Positions 1 to 8,688 of a DNA stretch of 64,000 bases are shown in pieces. Origin of the DNA: Clostridium sp. DL-VIII (lineage in GTDB: Bacteria > Bacillota > Clostridia > Clostridiales > Clostridiaceae); contig NZ_CM001240.1 of assembly GCF_000230835.1 (NCBI RefSeq), positions 4,289,779-4,353,778 of the forward strand. Direction: 5' to 3'. The notes beneath the pieces are model-generated. The model was not told the origin of the DNA. It was given only the letters and a program-made list of their open reading frames with translations, and did no database searches. A program made the position numbers and the translations under genes. Numbering within the stretch: position 1 is the stretch's first letter; each line of letters starts with the position of its first letter.

Positions 1-1035
1 AACTCTGGACTTGAAGTTTCACAGATATGCATCGGCTGCATGGGGTTTGGGGACCCTGCTAAGGGCCATCCTACTTGGGCGCTTGATGAGGAAGGCAGCC
101 GCCCTGTAATCAAACATGCAATCGAGGAAGGTATTAACTTTTTTGATACTGCCAATCTATATTCTCAAGGGACAAGTGAAGAGATAATTGGTAAGGCGCT
201 GAAAGAATTTGCTAAACGTGAGAATATAGTCATCTCTACAAAGCTTGGTGCCCCGATGAGATCTGGGCCTAACTCGTTTGGACTCTCACGAAAGGCGATT
301 ATGACAGAGATTGATCATAGTTTAAAACGTCTTGGAACTGATTACATCGATCTTTATCAGATTCATAGAGCTGATCCATTTACCCCATGGGAAGAAACTT
401 TGGAAGCACTCCATGATCTCGTAAAGATGGGAAAAGTGCGCTATTTGGGAGCCTCTACAATGAGAGCTTGGCAGTTTGCTAAGGCTCTTCACATCCAGAA
501 GGTTAATGGCTGGACACGCTTTATATCAATGCAACATAATTACAATTTGGTCGCTCGTGAGGAAGAGAATGAAATGATTCCGCTCTGTGCTGATGAAGGT
601 ATTCAGACCATCGTATACAGCCCGCTTTCCCGTGGTATGCTAGCTCGTCCATGGGGTGAAAAGACAACTCGCTCCGAGGCTGAAGCAGGAGCTCTAAATT
701 ACTTTGAGGCAACTGCAGTAGCCGATGAGAAAATTGTTGAAGCCATTGGTAAAGTTGCAGAAGAACGTGGGGTCAGTCGTGCAGAAATCTCGCTTGCTTG
801 GTTATACCGAAATCCGGTTGTTGCAGCGCCTATCGTTGGAGCACTTAAAACTAGCCACATCGACGATGCAATTAAAGCCCTCTCAATCGAGTTAACCAAT
901 GAAGAAGTACATCAATTAGAAGCATACTACACTCCACGTGTTGACGTGAACGTTAAAAATTCCGACCCGAAAGCCATAGCAAAAATGGCAGCAACAGTTG
1001 GAATCAAAATTCCGGTACCAACTGGTTCTAAATAA
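1..1035 (+). CDS. Aldo/keto reductase, 5' end outside window
   Basis: NADPH-dependent aldo/keto reductase of the TIM-barrel family. The frame is open to the window edge: codons from base 1 read NSGLEVSQICIGC before the first ATG at 40, which fits the usual N-terminal strand, so the true start lies upstream. The catalytic tetrad is visible as Asp and Tyr in FFDTANLY, Lys in STKLG and His in QIHRAD. The C terminus is complete and is followed by a strong terminator. The gene is richer in G+C than its surroundings (26 of 60 bases at 361-420), as is the SDR gene at 8797, which suggests transfer from a higher-GC Firmicute. The substrate cannot be deduced. Confidence 0.92.
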   Translation, partial: NSGLEVSQICIGCMGFGDPAKGHPTWALDEEGSRPVIKHAIEEGINFFDTANLYSQGTSEEIIGKALKEFAKRENIVISTKLGAPMRSGPNSFGLSRKAIMTEIDHSLKRLGTDYIDLYQIHRADPFTPWEETLEALHDLVKMGKVRYLGASTMRAWQFAKALHIQKVNGWTRFISMQHNYNLVAREEENEMIPLCADEGIQTIVYSPLSRGMLARPWGEKTTRSEAEAGALNYFEATAVADEKIVEAIGKVAEERGVSRAEISLAWLYRNPVVAAPIVGALKTSHIDDAIKALSIELTNEEVHQLEAYYTPRVDVNVKNSDPKAIAKMAATVGIKIPVPTGSK

Positions 1036-1049
1036 TTTGAAAAAGCTGA

Positions 1050-1097
1050 AAAAGAAGGAGAAGTCTCTGATGAAGAGAGGCTTCTCCTTCTTTTTTA
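1050..1097 (+). terminator. Rho-independent terminator after the aldo/keto reductase
   Basis: AAAGAAGGAGAAG pairs with CTTCTCCTTCTTT around a purine-rich loop that can add TCTCT/AGAGA, followed by a T-run. It starts 15 bases after the stop codon. Confidence 0.9.
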
Positions 1098-1361
1098 TCT
1101 ATGAAATATCTCTTTAACTTATATTTAAGCTTAGTTAGTTTAAAAACTTGCTTACAAATATGATACAAAATATCACACTATTATTTTACTTAAAGCTAGT
1201 GATATCAACTATTTATATGAAAGTCTACATCATTTATGGTACGGTTCTCCGTATCGAAAGTAAATGATAACTATTTTATAAAAATAGAATATCTATTTCT
1301 CAAGTATCTTATTAGAATTACATTTTACTTGCTTTTCCCTCTTCTAAGTATTTTATATACT
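1098..1361. other. Gene-free stretch
   Basis: No coding frame with a ribosome site was found on either strand. The only structure is a small hairpin near 1237-1262 (TACGG TTCT CCGTA within CATTTA/TAAATG flanks) without a T-run. It could stabilise the 3' end of the leftward anti-sigma transcript. Confidence 0.5.
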
Positions 1362-2453
1362 TTATTTTAAATTAATTGTAATAATCTTATCTTCAATTAT
1401 ATATTTTATTCTACCATCATTAGAAACAGCTGTAGTATTTGTATTTATTTTGTTAAAAGTATATGGAATAATCTTTATTGTACTTACATCAAAATTCTTT
1501 ACTGGTAATTCATTTGCATAATGTGTATAAAAATATGCTCCGTTTCCTATTTCCTCCTTCAAAGGCACTTGATCACCATTTGAATCAACAATATCATAAT
1601 AATAATTAACATCATTATTATTTTCCCATGCACTAAAACCTTTTGCTGAACCCGAAATAAGTACTCTATCTGGCTTAACAGTAACATTATCTAAAGAAAG
1701 CTCATTGTCACCAATTTTAATATTTTTATCTACTTGAATCACTTTAGTGTTATTTTTATAAGTAGTGGAATCATAGACAAAGTTAAAAGTAAAATCTGAA
1801 TAACTAACACCATATTTTTCGGCTAAAGAAGAAAATACTAACTTTACATCCTCCTTATCACTTAATGGCAAGTCCTTCATTTCAACCTCAAGAATTACAT
1901 TACTATCTGTCTCAATTTCATTATTTTCTACATTATCGTATTCAACAAAATCCTTATATCCTGCAATACTATATCCGACATAATCAGAACTCCTCTCAAT
2001 TTTTTTGCCATTAATATAAATATCAGGCGCTAACTTATTGTTATTATCAACAAGTTCATTTTTTTTCTTATTAATATTAAAGTTAATAATGATTCTTGAA
2101 TTATCAGTAAAAAACTCATTTAAAGTAAGCTTAATATCTTTTCCTTCCAATGTTTTCCCTATTTCAGTTGAATACTTTTCTCCAGTAGTGTTAATACCTA
2201 ACCATGTATTAATACTATATTTAAAGCTTGCTACTGCTGCTAAAACTTTATTTCCATGAGCACCTAAATTTACAGCTAAAAGCAATGCTACCACAGCTGC
2301 TAAGGCCTTATTTTTATTCAAAAAAACCTTTTTATTTTTAGATTTTGTAAATTTTTTCATCATCTTTTTCTTTTCTAATTCACTAACATCTTCTATTTCA
2401 TACTGTGAAAAATCTATTTCTACATTATTTAATAAACTATATTCATCTTTCAT
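1362..2453 (-). CDS. DUF4179-type anti-sigma factor, membrane anchored
   Basis: 363 aa. A short cytoplasmic N-terminal region (SQYEIEDVSELEKKKMMKKF) precedes one membrane segment at about residues 48-70 (ALAAVVALLLAVNLGAHG), then a long extracytoplasmic beta-rich part typical of DUF4179 proteins. It starts at ATG 2453 behind AAGGAGGG and lies 13 bases downstream of the ECF sigma gene, the standard arrangement for a sigma/anti-sigma pair. The probable role is to hold the sigma factor at the membrane until a surface signal arrives. The signal and the release mechanism are not visible, and no site-1 protease is adjacent. Confidence 0.82.
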   Translation of the reverse strand: MKDEYSLLNNVEIDFSQYEIEDVSELEKKKMMKKFTKSKNKKVFLNKNKALAAVVALLLAVNLGAHGNKVLAAVASFKYSINTWLGINTTGEKYSTEIGKTLEGKDIKLTLNEFFTDNSRIIINFNINKKKNELVDNNNKLAPDIYINGKKIERSSDYVGYSIAGYKDFVEYDNVENNEIETDSNVILEVEMKDLPLSDKEDVKLVFSSLAEKYGVSYSDFTFNFVYDSTTYKNNTKVIQVDKNIKIGDNELSLDNVTVKPDRVLISGSAKGFSAWENNNDVNYYYDIVDSNGDQVPLKEEIGNGAYFYTHYANELPVKNFDVSTIKIIPYTFNKINTNTTAVSNDGRIKYIIEDKIITINLK

Positions 2454-2466
2454 GGCTTATCCCTCC

Positions 2467-3000
2467 TTATGATTTAGAAAATATGCTTTTAAGTTTTCTT
2501 TTTCCTCTAGAAATTCTGTTATATAATACGGATGGTTTAATATTAAACTCTTCGCTAACTTCCTCTACCGATTCTTCTTTTACAAAAAGTTTAATAAAAA
2601 GCTGCTTATCAAATACACTAAGACATTTGAGAATTTCTTCTATTTCATATTCCAATTCATTCTTTAAAAGTTCTTTCTCTATTGTGAAATTACTTTCTAT
2701 CTCTAACTCACTTATATCAATATGTTCAAGAGTCCTTAAATATTTTCTCTTATAATCAATAGCTCTATGTTTTGTTATTGCAGCTATCCAATTCTTTAAA
2801 ATATTTTTTTCATTATCAAAGCTAGCTATATTATTCCATATTCCAAGATATACATCATTAATACATTCCTCATGATATTGTGGAAGATTGTATAAATGTC
2901 TCTTTACTATAGCTTTTATTAATGGTGCGTACTCATTAATAAGTAACTCCATACCTTTTTCATTTCTCTTTTTTATTAATGAGTAAATTTCTTTATCCAT
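2467..3000 (-). CDS. ECF-type RNA polymerase sigma factor
   Basis: 177 aa, the normal ECF length. Region 2 is visible (NDVYLGIWNNIASFDNEKN, then NWIAAITKHRAIDYKRK) and region 4 ends in a helix-turn-helix (EEVSEEFNIKPSVLYNRISR). There is no region 1.1 or 3. The start ATG 3000 follows GAAAGGGGGGC. It is cotranscribed with the DUF4179 gene that follows, its likely negative regulator. Autoregulation from the upstream region is expected for this class, but no unambiguous ECF promoter could be named. Confidence 0.9.
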   Translation of the reverse strand: MDKEIYSLIKKRNEKGMELLINEYAPLIKAIVKRHLYNLPQYHEECINDVYLGIWNNIASFDNEKNILKNWIAAITKHRAIDYKRKYLRTLEHIDISELEIESNFTIEKELLKNELEYEIEEILKCLSVFDKQLFIKLFVKEESVEEVSEEFNIKPSVLYNRISRGKRKLKSIFSKS

Positions 3001-3143
3001 AACAAAATGCCCCCCTTTCTGAAAGTCTCTTACACTTACTATTACGAATAAGACAACTCAAATTCTATCAAAGAATAATATCTTTTATTTTTTTGCATCT
3101 TAATCTCTGTATTTTTAATAGTGATTCTTATATAAAAAATCTC

Positions 3144-3190
3144 AAAAAAATAATAGCCTTTCACGCAATTTTGAAGCTACTATTTTTTTA
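3144..3190 (-). terminator. Hairpin with T-run between yhgE-like gene and ECF sigma gene
   Basis: AAAAAAATAATAGC at the left pairs with GCTACTATTTTTTT at the right (one G-T pair). On the minus strand the stem is followed by a T-run, so it would stop transcription coming from the gene at 3535-5700. Confidence 0.6.
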
Positions 3191-3373
3191 CGATTCTTAT
3201 TGATTTTATTATTCTATCAAGTTTATTTTACTTATTATCCTTTATTTATGATATGGTTCACCCTTAATTATCCTAAACCTTGTTTAGAATTTTTATTTTA
3301 TCAAGTCGCACCAGCAACTTCCAATTATAAACATAATCATCACTTTAACCTTAGTGAATAAACCTCCCAAATA

Positions 3374-3412
3374 TAAAAAAGATAGAACAATTATCTCTAA
3401 ATATTCTATCTT
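3374..3412 (-). terminator. Terminator after the YhgE/Pip gene
   Basis: AAGATAGAA (3379-3387) pairs with TTCTATCTT (3404-3412). On the minus strand the stem is followed by TTTTTTA. It lies 120 bases downstream of the stop codon. Apart from this and the hairpin at 3144-3190, the 534-base gap between the two genes shows no coding potential. Confidence 0.55.
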
Positions 3413-3534
3413 CATTATACTTCATATTTTACAAATTTTATATTATTCCGCCCTATTATTTATAACATTTTGCATAGCTACTATATTTTATAAATTAAAT
3501 TCCTTTTTATATCTTCTAAAGCTGCGATTTATTT

Positions 3535-5700
3535 TTACTCTCCAACTAATCCGCTTTCCTTCATCTTACTAATAAACTTTTCTGATTTCTTATTTACCTT
3601 TTCCTTTAGAAATACAGCGATTATTATGGATATGAAAAAATATATAGCTAAAATTCCTGTATCATAATATAAAGAACTCCAGACAATTCCTCCTTCTGCT
3701 TCTCTCATGCCTCCTATAGCATAAGTAAAAGGCAGCATTGGACTTATATTTTGAAAAAATTTAGGTGTAAGCTGTATAGGAAAGGTTCCTCCTGAGGCAG
3801 AAACTTGAAGTACCATTATAACAAGTGCTAAGGCTTTACCAACGTTTCCAAATACAGAAACCAAAGTATAGATTATCATGCTAAATACCAAGCCTACATA
3901 CAGAGAAAATATTGAAAATATCATTGGACTTACAGCATAAGTTTTAATGAAAATAAGGTTTCCTAAAACAATAATAAAAGTTTGAAGTAATGACAGAGTA
4001 GCAATGGTTAAATACCTGCCAAAAAATTTTTTAGTCGTTCCTAGTTTCTTAACACCTTCTAAGTTCTCTACATGTGTAGATAATATAGAAAGCAATGTAA
4101 AGCCGCCAACCCAAATTGCAAGAGTGCTATAAAATGGAGTCATAGCAGATCCATAATTGGGTATAGGAAATATTCTGTTTTGCACAAGCTCTATTGGATT
4201 TGCTAAAAAGTCACTTACATTCTCCGGATTTTTTTGTAGAAGACTTGCAAGTTCGTTAAATTTTTGGTCGTCGTCTAAATTTTTAAACCTTTCAACATTG
4301 CTGTGGATTATATCCTCTGCCTTTGGGAATTTATCTTTAATATTTTTAATTTCTGCTCCTCCAAGGTCCGTACCAATATCAGCATCCTTTAGTAAATTAT
4401 TTATGAGAGGAATATTATTTTTTGCATTTTCCAAAAGCGTTAATGAATTATTAGCCATAGCTGTAGTATTATCTATCAAGCTATTTATTTCTGGGGAAAT
4501 AACATTGTCAAAATTACTTATTGAGTCATCTATAAGCTGTGAGGTTTTATCTATATTTTGTATTAATGAATTTACTGCATCAGAAGAAAGCTTATTCCCA
4601 TTACTTAGTACAGCTTCCAAAGCATCTAAACTTAATTTATTTTGAACTAGTTGATCTCTAATATTTTCTATTTTGCTTATAAAATTAGATAATATATCAC
4701 TATGTAAAATATTATTTACAGATTTAAGTATATTTATATCATTATTAATAAGAGCTATTGCACTATTTATATTATCAGTTGCAGATTTTAAATCATCCTG
4801 CTGACCTTTAACCGCTGTATCTATAGAATTATTAATCCTGTTAAGATTATTTTTAGCTGCTTCTCCATTAGCCTTTACTTCAGCTAAATCTATTTTTATG
4901 TATGGAGATATACTCTTTATTGTGCTATTAAACTTACTAAAAAAATCATTACTAGATTTAATTACATTTTGCGCGTCATTAAGCGAATTAGTTATGTTAG
5001 GTATATTCTCCTGGAGATTTTTTATGAACTTATTCATATCTACGGCTCCATTATAAGCATTATCTATATTTTTACCAATTTGAGGAAGATTACTATCTAT
5101 ATCACTTAATATATTCATAAACTCTTTTAGCTCTGGTTTAAGCTGTTCTAGTACAATACCATACGCGCTCATATAATTAAGCACTGCACCGCTTACTTCT
5201 TCAGTAACAGAACTGGTTATTTCGCTTTGCAAAGTGGTTAGTCCACTTTTTGTGATCTTAGGAGCTATAGCATTGATTTTTTCGTTAACTGAATAAATTA
5301 AATCAGCCTTATTAGGCTCTCCACTTACTGCCAAAGAGAGAAGGTCGTTCGAGAAATCTTCAGGCATTGTTATACTTGCATAGTACCTTCCATATTTCAC
5401 TCCACTTTCCGCCTCATTTTGATCAACAAAAGTCCAGCCAATACTTTCATTATCCCTTAGTTTATCAATTACTTCATCACCAATATTAATTTCCATTCCT
5501 TTAAATTCAGCACCTTTATCATTGTTTACTACTGCCACTAACAAACCTTTAGTATTTCCATAAGGATCCCAGGAAGCTATTATGTTAATCCATGCGTATA
5601 ATGCAGGTACCAAAAGAAGACCCGCTATTATACACATAAGAGGAATATTCGTTATTATCCTTTTTATATCTCTTTTATAGATTTTAAATATTGTACTCAT
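3535..5700 (-). CDS. YhgE/Pip family membrane protein
   Basis: 721 aa from the ATG at 5700; the open frame runs back to a TTG at 5733 inside a repeat copy, but MSTIFKIYKRDIKRI is the usual family start. One membrane helix follows the N terminus (LMCIIAGLLLVPALYAWI). Then comes a ~450-residue extracytoplasmic, coiled-coil-like region rich in Asn, Ser and Ile, and five or six C-terminal helices from about residue 515. This is the architecture of YhgE/Pip proteins (ABC-2-type membrane fold; Pip is the lactococcal phage infection protein, other members are linked to type VII secretion). The cargo is unknown. No EsxA or EssC gene is nearby. Confidence 0.88.
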   Translation of the reverse strand: MSTIFKIYKRDIKRIITNIPLMCIIAGLLLVPALYAWINIIASWDPYGNTKGLLVAVVNNDKGAEFKGMEINIGDEVIDKLRDNESIGWTFVDQNEAESGVKYGRYYASITMPEDFSNDLLSLAVSGEPNKADLIYSVNEKINAIAPKITKSGLTTLQSEITSSVTEEVSGAVLNYMSAYGIVLEQLKPELKEFMNILSDIDSNLPQIGKNIDNAYNGAVDMNKFIKNLQENIPNITNSLNDAQNVIKSSNDFFSKFNSTIKSISPYIKIDLAEVKANGEAAKNNLNRINNSIDTAVKGQQDDLKSATDNINSAIALINNDINILKSVNNILHSDILSNFISKIENIRDQLVQNKLSLDALEAVLSNGNKLSSDAVNSLIQNIDKTSQLIDDSISNFDNVISPEINSLIDNTTAMANNSLTLLENAKNNIPLINNLLKDADIGTDLGGAEIKNIKDKFPKAEDIIHSNVERFKNLDDDQKFNELASLLQKNPENVSDFLANPIELVQNRIFPIPNYGSAMTPFYSTLAIWVGGFTLLSILSTHVENLEGVKKLGTTKKFFGRYLTIATLSLLQTFIIVLGNLIFIKTYAVSPMIFSIFSLYVGLVFSMIIYTLVSVFGNVGKALALVIMVLQVSASGGTFPIQLTPKFFQNISPMLPFTYAIGGMREAEGGIVWSSLYYDTGILAIYFFISIIIAVFLKEKVNKKSEKFISKMKESGLVGE

Positions 5701-5722
5701 AACCTTTTGTATACTTCCCTTC

Positions 5723-5807
5723 TTAAGGCACAATCAAAAAAATAACAGACCAGTATGCTTGCATATTTTGTGTCATACTGCGTCAGCAAATTTTATAATA
5801 GACCCGA
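5723..5807. repeat. Half copy of the TTAAGGCAC palindromic repeat family
   Basis: This segment is nearly identical to the reverse complement of the right half of the 163-bp element at 53851-54013, sharing TTAAGGCACAATC, ATAACAG, CAGTATGCTT, the TGTGTCATACTGCGTCAGC stretch and ATAGACCC. The other half is missing or diverged in 5808-5999. It touches the 5' end of the YhgE/Pip gene and supplies the alternative TTG start. No coding sequence was seen in 5808-5999. Confidence 0.8.
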
Positions 5808-5999
5808 TTCTAAACTTATGTTTCCCTTACAGTATTAAATAATTCATCTTTTAAGACAGAAGGCTATCCGCTAAGGCCAAATAAAATAAATTTAGTTATA
5901 AAAATAAAGTTTTTGAGCAGTATAACGAAGTATTTTGGCATATTTGAAAATCTTCGCTAATAAAATTTACAAAAGCTATGTATTTATGGAGGTTATCAA

Positions 6000-6062
6000 A
6001 TGTTAGAAAGCAGAACAAAAGTGTCTGCGACACGCTCCTTCGGAGAAATTATTATTAGTTAA
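6000..6062 (+). CDS. 20-codon ORF with strong ribosome site
   Basis: ATG at 6000 is preceded by TGGAGG at a good distance, and the frame reads MLESRTKVSATRSFGEIIIS then TAA. A 12-bp terminator hairpin begins five bases later. The combination of ribosome site, short frame and own terminator suggests a small expressed peptide or leader transcript. I do not recognise the peptide. It has no signal sequence, no membrane segment and no Cys. It could alternatively be a relic of a longer gene, since it lies between a repeat copy and an IS region. Confidence 0.45.
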   Translation: MLESRTKVSATRSFGEIIIS

Positions 6063-6066
6063 ATTA

Positions 6067-6100
6067 AAAACCATAGAGATTGCTGTTCCTCTATGGTTTT
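6067..6100. terminator. Bidirectional terminator
   Basis: AAAACCATAGAG (6067-6078) pairs perfectly with CTCTATGGTTTT (6089-6100). T-rich sequence on the plus strand and A-rich sequence on the left allow use in both directions, for the 20-codon ORF and for the leftward zinc-ribbon gene. Confidence 0.85.
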
Positions 6101-6104
6101 CTTC

Positions 6105-6299
6105 TTATAGTTTATAACTTTTGCCATATACCCCATTGTATTCTTTAGGTCTCATAACTCCGCCACATTTTTCGCATGAAAAACAAGGCGGTTCATCTAT
6201 ATTACTTTGATCCATCTCATCAAAGTATTCTACAACCTCCCTAGGTATATTTTCTGTTATTCCACAATTTAAACATTTATATGGTATTATATCTTTCAC
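6105..6299 (-). CDS. Small zinc-ribbon-like protein
   Basis: 64 aa starting with GTG at 6299 behind GGAGGG. Two Cys pairs, CLNC near residues 9-12 and CEKC near 43-46 (with a further Cys in PCFSC), suggest one zinc ribbon; the middle is acidic. The gene starts 15 bases after the stop of the IS91-like transposase, on the same strand, and ends at a strong terminator. It may be an IS passenger cotranscribed with the transposase or a host gene fortuitously placed behind it. Function unknown. Confidence 0.65.
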   Translation of the reverse strand: MKDIIPYKCLNCGITENIPREVVEYFDEMDQSNIDEPPCFSCEKCGGVMRPKEYNGVYGKSYKL

Positions 6300-6314
6300 T
6301 TAACATCCCTCCAA

Positions 6315-7544
6315 CTATGTTGTTGTCGGCTTTATTTTACCATATAGTACTCCTTTTGCAATTGCATATATTTCCAGGATGTTTTCTAATTTTTCTTTCC
6401 CTTCACTTATAAATTTATCTTTAAAATATTCTCGCATCGAGCCGTATCGTGGATACACTATATCATTAAATCTCATCTTACCACCACATTTAGAACATTT
6501 GCATGGATCTACCCCAAAAGACGCAAGAATTCGATATTCCCACTTTTCTATTGATTTCTTAATTTGTATTATTTTCTTATCTATCATCTTGATAAATTGA
6601 TCTTTATCCTTACATCTCCTCGAATACAGTCCAAAATATCTCACCATTTTAAAATTCTTGTCTGGTATATGTATTATAACTTTTTTTATAAACTCAAAGA
6701 CTGACACTTTCTCTATTATTTCTTTATTGTCTTCATGTCTTTTATATTTAAATGTTACACTTTCACCATCATACGCAATTATTCTTGATTCTGCTATCGC
6801 AGGTCGTCCAACATATCTTCCAATATATTTTGCAGCTATCTTTGCTGATTTTATTTCATTTTTAGCATGAACATAAAATCCATCTTTATTATTTTTATAT
6901 ATTTTGTTCTTTAATCGTTTAAAACTATCTTTATTTCCTTCTCTTTTTATTATTTCATCTAATAATATTTTTTGCCATCTCTTTCTTAATGCTTCATACG
7001 AAAAATATTTAAAATTTCTCCAGGTAGTTAGCTTGCCCTTTCCACCTTCTGTAACCATCATGTGGACGTGGGGATTCCACTTTAAATCTCGTCCAAAAGT
7101 ATGTATAACTGCTATAATTCCAGGTATAAATTCTTCTTTTTTATTTTGCTTATACATCCAACTCGTAACAGCTTTAGCTGCACATTGCGGAAGTAACTTC
7201 AGCCTATCTCTTTCTCTTCCGAAGTAATTTCTAAGTTCCTCTGGTATTGTAAATACCATATGTCTATGCTTTACATTTATTAATTTTCCCAGCATTCCAT
7301 TAACCCAATTATCAACATAAACCTTTCCACATGATGTACAAAATCTACTTTTACAAGTGAACCCAACTTTCTTTATTTCGCCACATTCCTTACATTTTAA
7401 TTCAATATAACCATTACTTATATCCTTGCATTTCATAACTTTTTTTACTTCTGCAATAACACTAGGTCTAATTCTGTTTTTATATCTTTTATAAAATTCA
7501 TTCCAATTTTCCTCTAATATTCTTCTTAATTTACTCTTAATCAT
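6315..7544 (-). CDS. IS91-like Y2 transposase
   Basis: 409 aa HUH-type rolling-circle transposase. The N-terminal zinc-binding domain shows CKEC and CKSRFCTSCG (about residues 50-75). The HUH metal site is in HVHMMVTEGG, and the paired tyrosines are in KYIGRYVGR, diagnostic of the Y2 class. A C-terminal Cys cluster (CKCSKCGGKM) is also present. The length fits IS91/IS1294-type transposases, and the frame is intact. No good ribosome site precedes ATG 7544. Elements of this type move by one-ended rolling circle and leave no target duplication, so ends cannot be read from direct repeats. Confidence 0.93.
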   Translation of the reverse strand: MIKSKLRRILEENWNEFYKRYKNRIRPSVIAEVKKVMKCKDISNGYIELKCKECGEIKKVGFTCKSRFCTSCGKVYVDNWVNGMLGKLINVKHRHMVFTIPEELRNYFGRERDRLKLLPQCAAKAVTSWMYKQNKKEEFIPGIIAVIHTFGRDLKWNPHVHMMVTEGGKGKLTTWRNFKYFSYEALRKRWQKILLDEIIKREGNKDSFKRLKNKIYKNNKDGFYVHAKNEIKSAKIAAKYIGRYVGRPAIAESRIIAYDGESVTFKYKRHEDNKEIIEKVSVFEFIKKVIIHIPDKNFKMVRYFGLYSRRCKDKDQFIKMIDKKIIQIKKSIEKWEYRILASFGVDPCKCSKCGGKMRFNDIVYPRYGSMREYFKDKFISEGKEKLENILEIYAIAKGVLYGKIKPTTT

Positions 7545-7573
7545 TTCATCAATTTACCACATATATTTTCCTA

Positions 7574-8434
7574 ATGCAAGTCTACACCGCGCTTTCAGCA
7601 AGCGCGATTTTTATACTTTCCTATACAATAAAAAGAGCACTAGAAAGTGCTCTTAGCAAAGGAATATATGATTTAATTAACTATTTATTCTTCTTTGTAC
7701 TTGGTGGACTATCTGGTCTGGCAACCCATTCAATTTCTCTTAATAACAAATATTTGATACCTTATGCAGTAATAATTGCTATTACTTCTGCTGCTACAGT
7801 TACTTTGCTAGCTTTAGTAATATATAAAAAGTTCAGCCCTATTCATAATTTTTATTTAGATACAGATTTTGATTATATCTTTCTGGAGAAGAAGCTCACA
7901 TATGAATATAATAATCCTGAGGACATAACTTATACAAAGAAATATAAAATCATCTTACGTAAAGGTACTGATAGATTTCATGATAAATATAATTGGACTG
8001 GTGATAATACTCCTATTATCACCAGCTCAGATTCAAATCATAAAATTTTTTTAACAACGAGAAGGGATTCCTATCAACAATTTGAAGTCTATTTTGGCAA
8101 AAAGTTTAAAAAAGGTGAAATCATTAATCTAACCCTTATATTTAAATTAAATGATAAAGAAATGAAAGCCACCCCTTCTTTTTCAACAACAATAGTTGAA
8201 CCTACAAAAAAACTTACATTAACACTTAAAATCAATAAAGAATATAGAACCTCTTCTGTGATTTACGAAAAGTTTCCTTCTACAGACAGCCGCTTAGCAT
8301 TAGAAACCAAAAACTATAGTTTTCCAGATAATAGCGAAATTGAAGTGATAGTTGATAATCCTAAAATGTTATTAGTTTATTCATTAAATTGGGAGAATCC
8401 AAGATCTGAAAATAAGGCGCATGAAAATAAATAA
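7574..8434 (+). CDS. Membrane protein with C-terminal beta-rich domain, probably truncated at both ends
   Basis: 286 codons. There are two membrane hairpin segments (LINYLFFFVLGGLSGLATHS and YAVIIAITSAATVTLLALVIY), then about 200 soluble, beta-rich residues without Cys. I do not recognise the family. The layout (two helices plus beta domain) loosely recalls Cap15-type CBASS effectors, but no cyclase is adjacent and this is not a claim of homology. The ATG at 7574 has no ribosome site and sits in the IS-end region, so the 5' end was probably replaced by the IS. The last codons (about 8413 on) come from a palindromic repeat copy that supplies the stop. Confidence 0.55.
   Translation: MQVYTALSASAIFILSYTIKRALESALSKGIYDLINYLFFFVLGGLSGLATHSISLNNKYLIPYAVIIAITSAATVTLLALVIYKKFSPIHNFYLDTDFDYIFLEKKLTYEYNNPEDITYTKKYKIILRKGTDRFHDKYNWTGDNTPIITSSDSNHKIFLTTRRDSYQQFEVYFGKKFKKGEIINLTLIFKLNDKEMKATPSFSTTIVEPTKKLTLTLKINKEYRTSSVIYEKFPSTDSRLALETKNYSFPDNSEIEVIVDNPKMLLVYSLNWENPRSENKAHENK
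7588..7606. other. GC-rich hairpin near the IS end
   Basis: CGCGCTT pairs with AAGCGCG around TCAGC, followed by ATTTTT. It is unusually GC-rich for this window. IS91-like elements carry such hairpins near their ends. A second hairpin, AGAGCACT/AGTGCTCT, lies about 30 bases further at 7634-7655. Confidence 0.55.
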
Positions 8435-8487
8435 CGAGTCCAAAATAGCCTTGCAAAGGGACTTGTTATTTATTTTATAGTGCCTAA
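8413..8487. repeat. 75-bp palindromic repeat copy
   Basis: The left arm, starting TAAGGCGCATGAAAATAAAT, and the right arm, ending TTTATTTTATAGTGCCTAA, are imperfect inverted repeats of about 29 bp that meet across a short loop containing CTTTGCAAGG on the minus strand. It belongs to the TTAAGGCAC family and overlaps the 3' end of the preceding ORF. Confidence 0.85.
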
Positions 8488-8606
8488 ATAAATTCTTGTT
8501 ATAAGTCACAACATATTTGGTAATACTATATTATGAACAAAGGTCTATTTTAAATCTAATGTAAGCAAGGGTGGAATTTTATGCATGATTAATAATTTTA
8601 TGAGTA

Positions 8607-8642
8607 AAAGGAATAACCAATTTATGGTTACTCCTTTTTTTA
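8607..8642 (+). terminator. Rho-independent terminator
   Basis: AAAGGAATAACCA (8607-8619) pairs with TGGTTACTCCTTT (8625-8637) with one G-T pair, followed by T8. It lies 170 bases past the ORF ending at 8434. The only frame between is ATG CAT GAT TAA at 8581. Confidence 0.8.
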
Positions 8643-8688
8643 TTTTTCATGAATTAAAATCCTATAATAATTTTTACTTTTTTCTGTC

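Larger units (their letters stand above)
6300..7607 (-). mobile_element. IS91-like insertion sequence, ends approximate
   Basis: The region contains the Y2 transposase. A GC-rich hairpin at 7588-7606 lies 44 bases upstream of its start and would suit a terIS-type terminal structure. On the other side the element must end at or after the transposase stop at 6315; the zinc-ribbon gene may lie inside or outside. Boundaries are inferred, not seen as repeats. Confidence 0.5.

Noticed and set aside
699..899. Minus-strand ORF inside the aldo/keto reductase
   Set aside because: It is the antisense shadow of a strongly conserved gene.
5808..5999. Possible structured leader upstream of the 20-codon ORF
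   Set aside because: Only weak local stems (for example around GGCTATCCGCTAAGGCC); no known riboswitch core.
8560..8642. AGGGTGG followed by a terminator, reminiscent of a T-box leader
   Set aside because: The conserved CCGCG part and specifier hairpin are missing, and no amino-acid gene follows on the plus strand.
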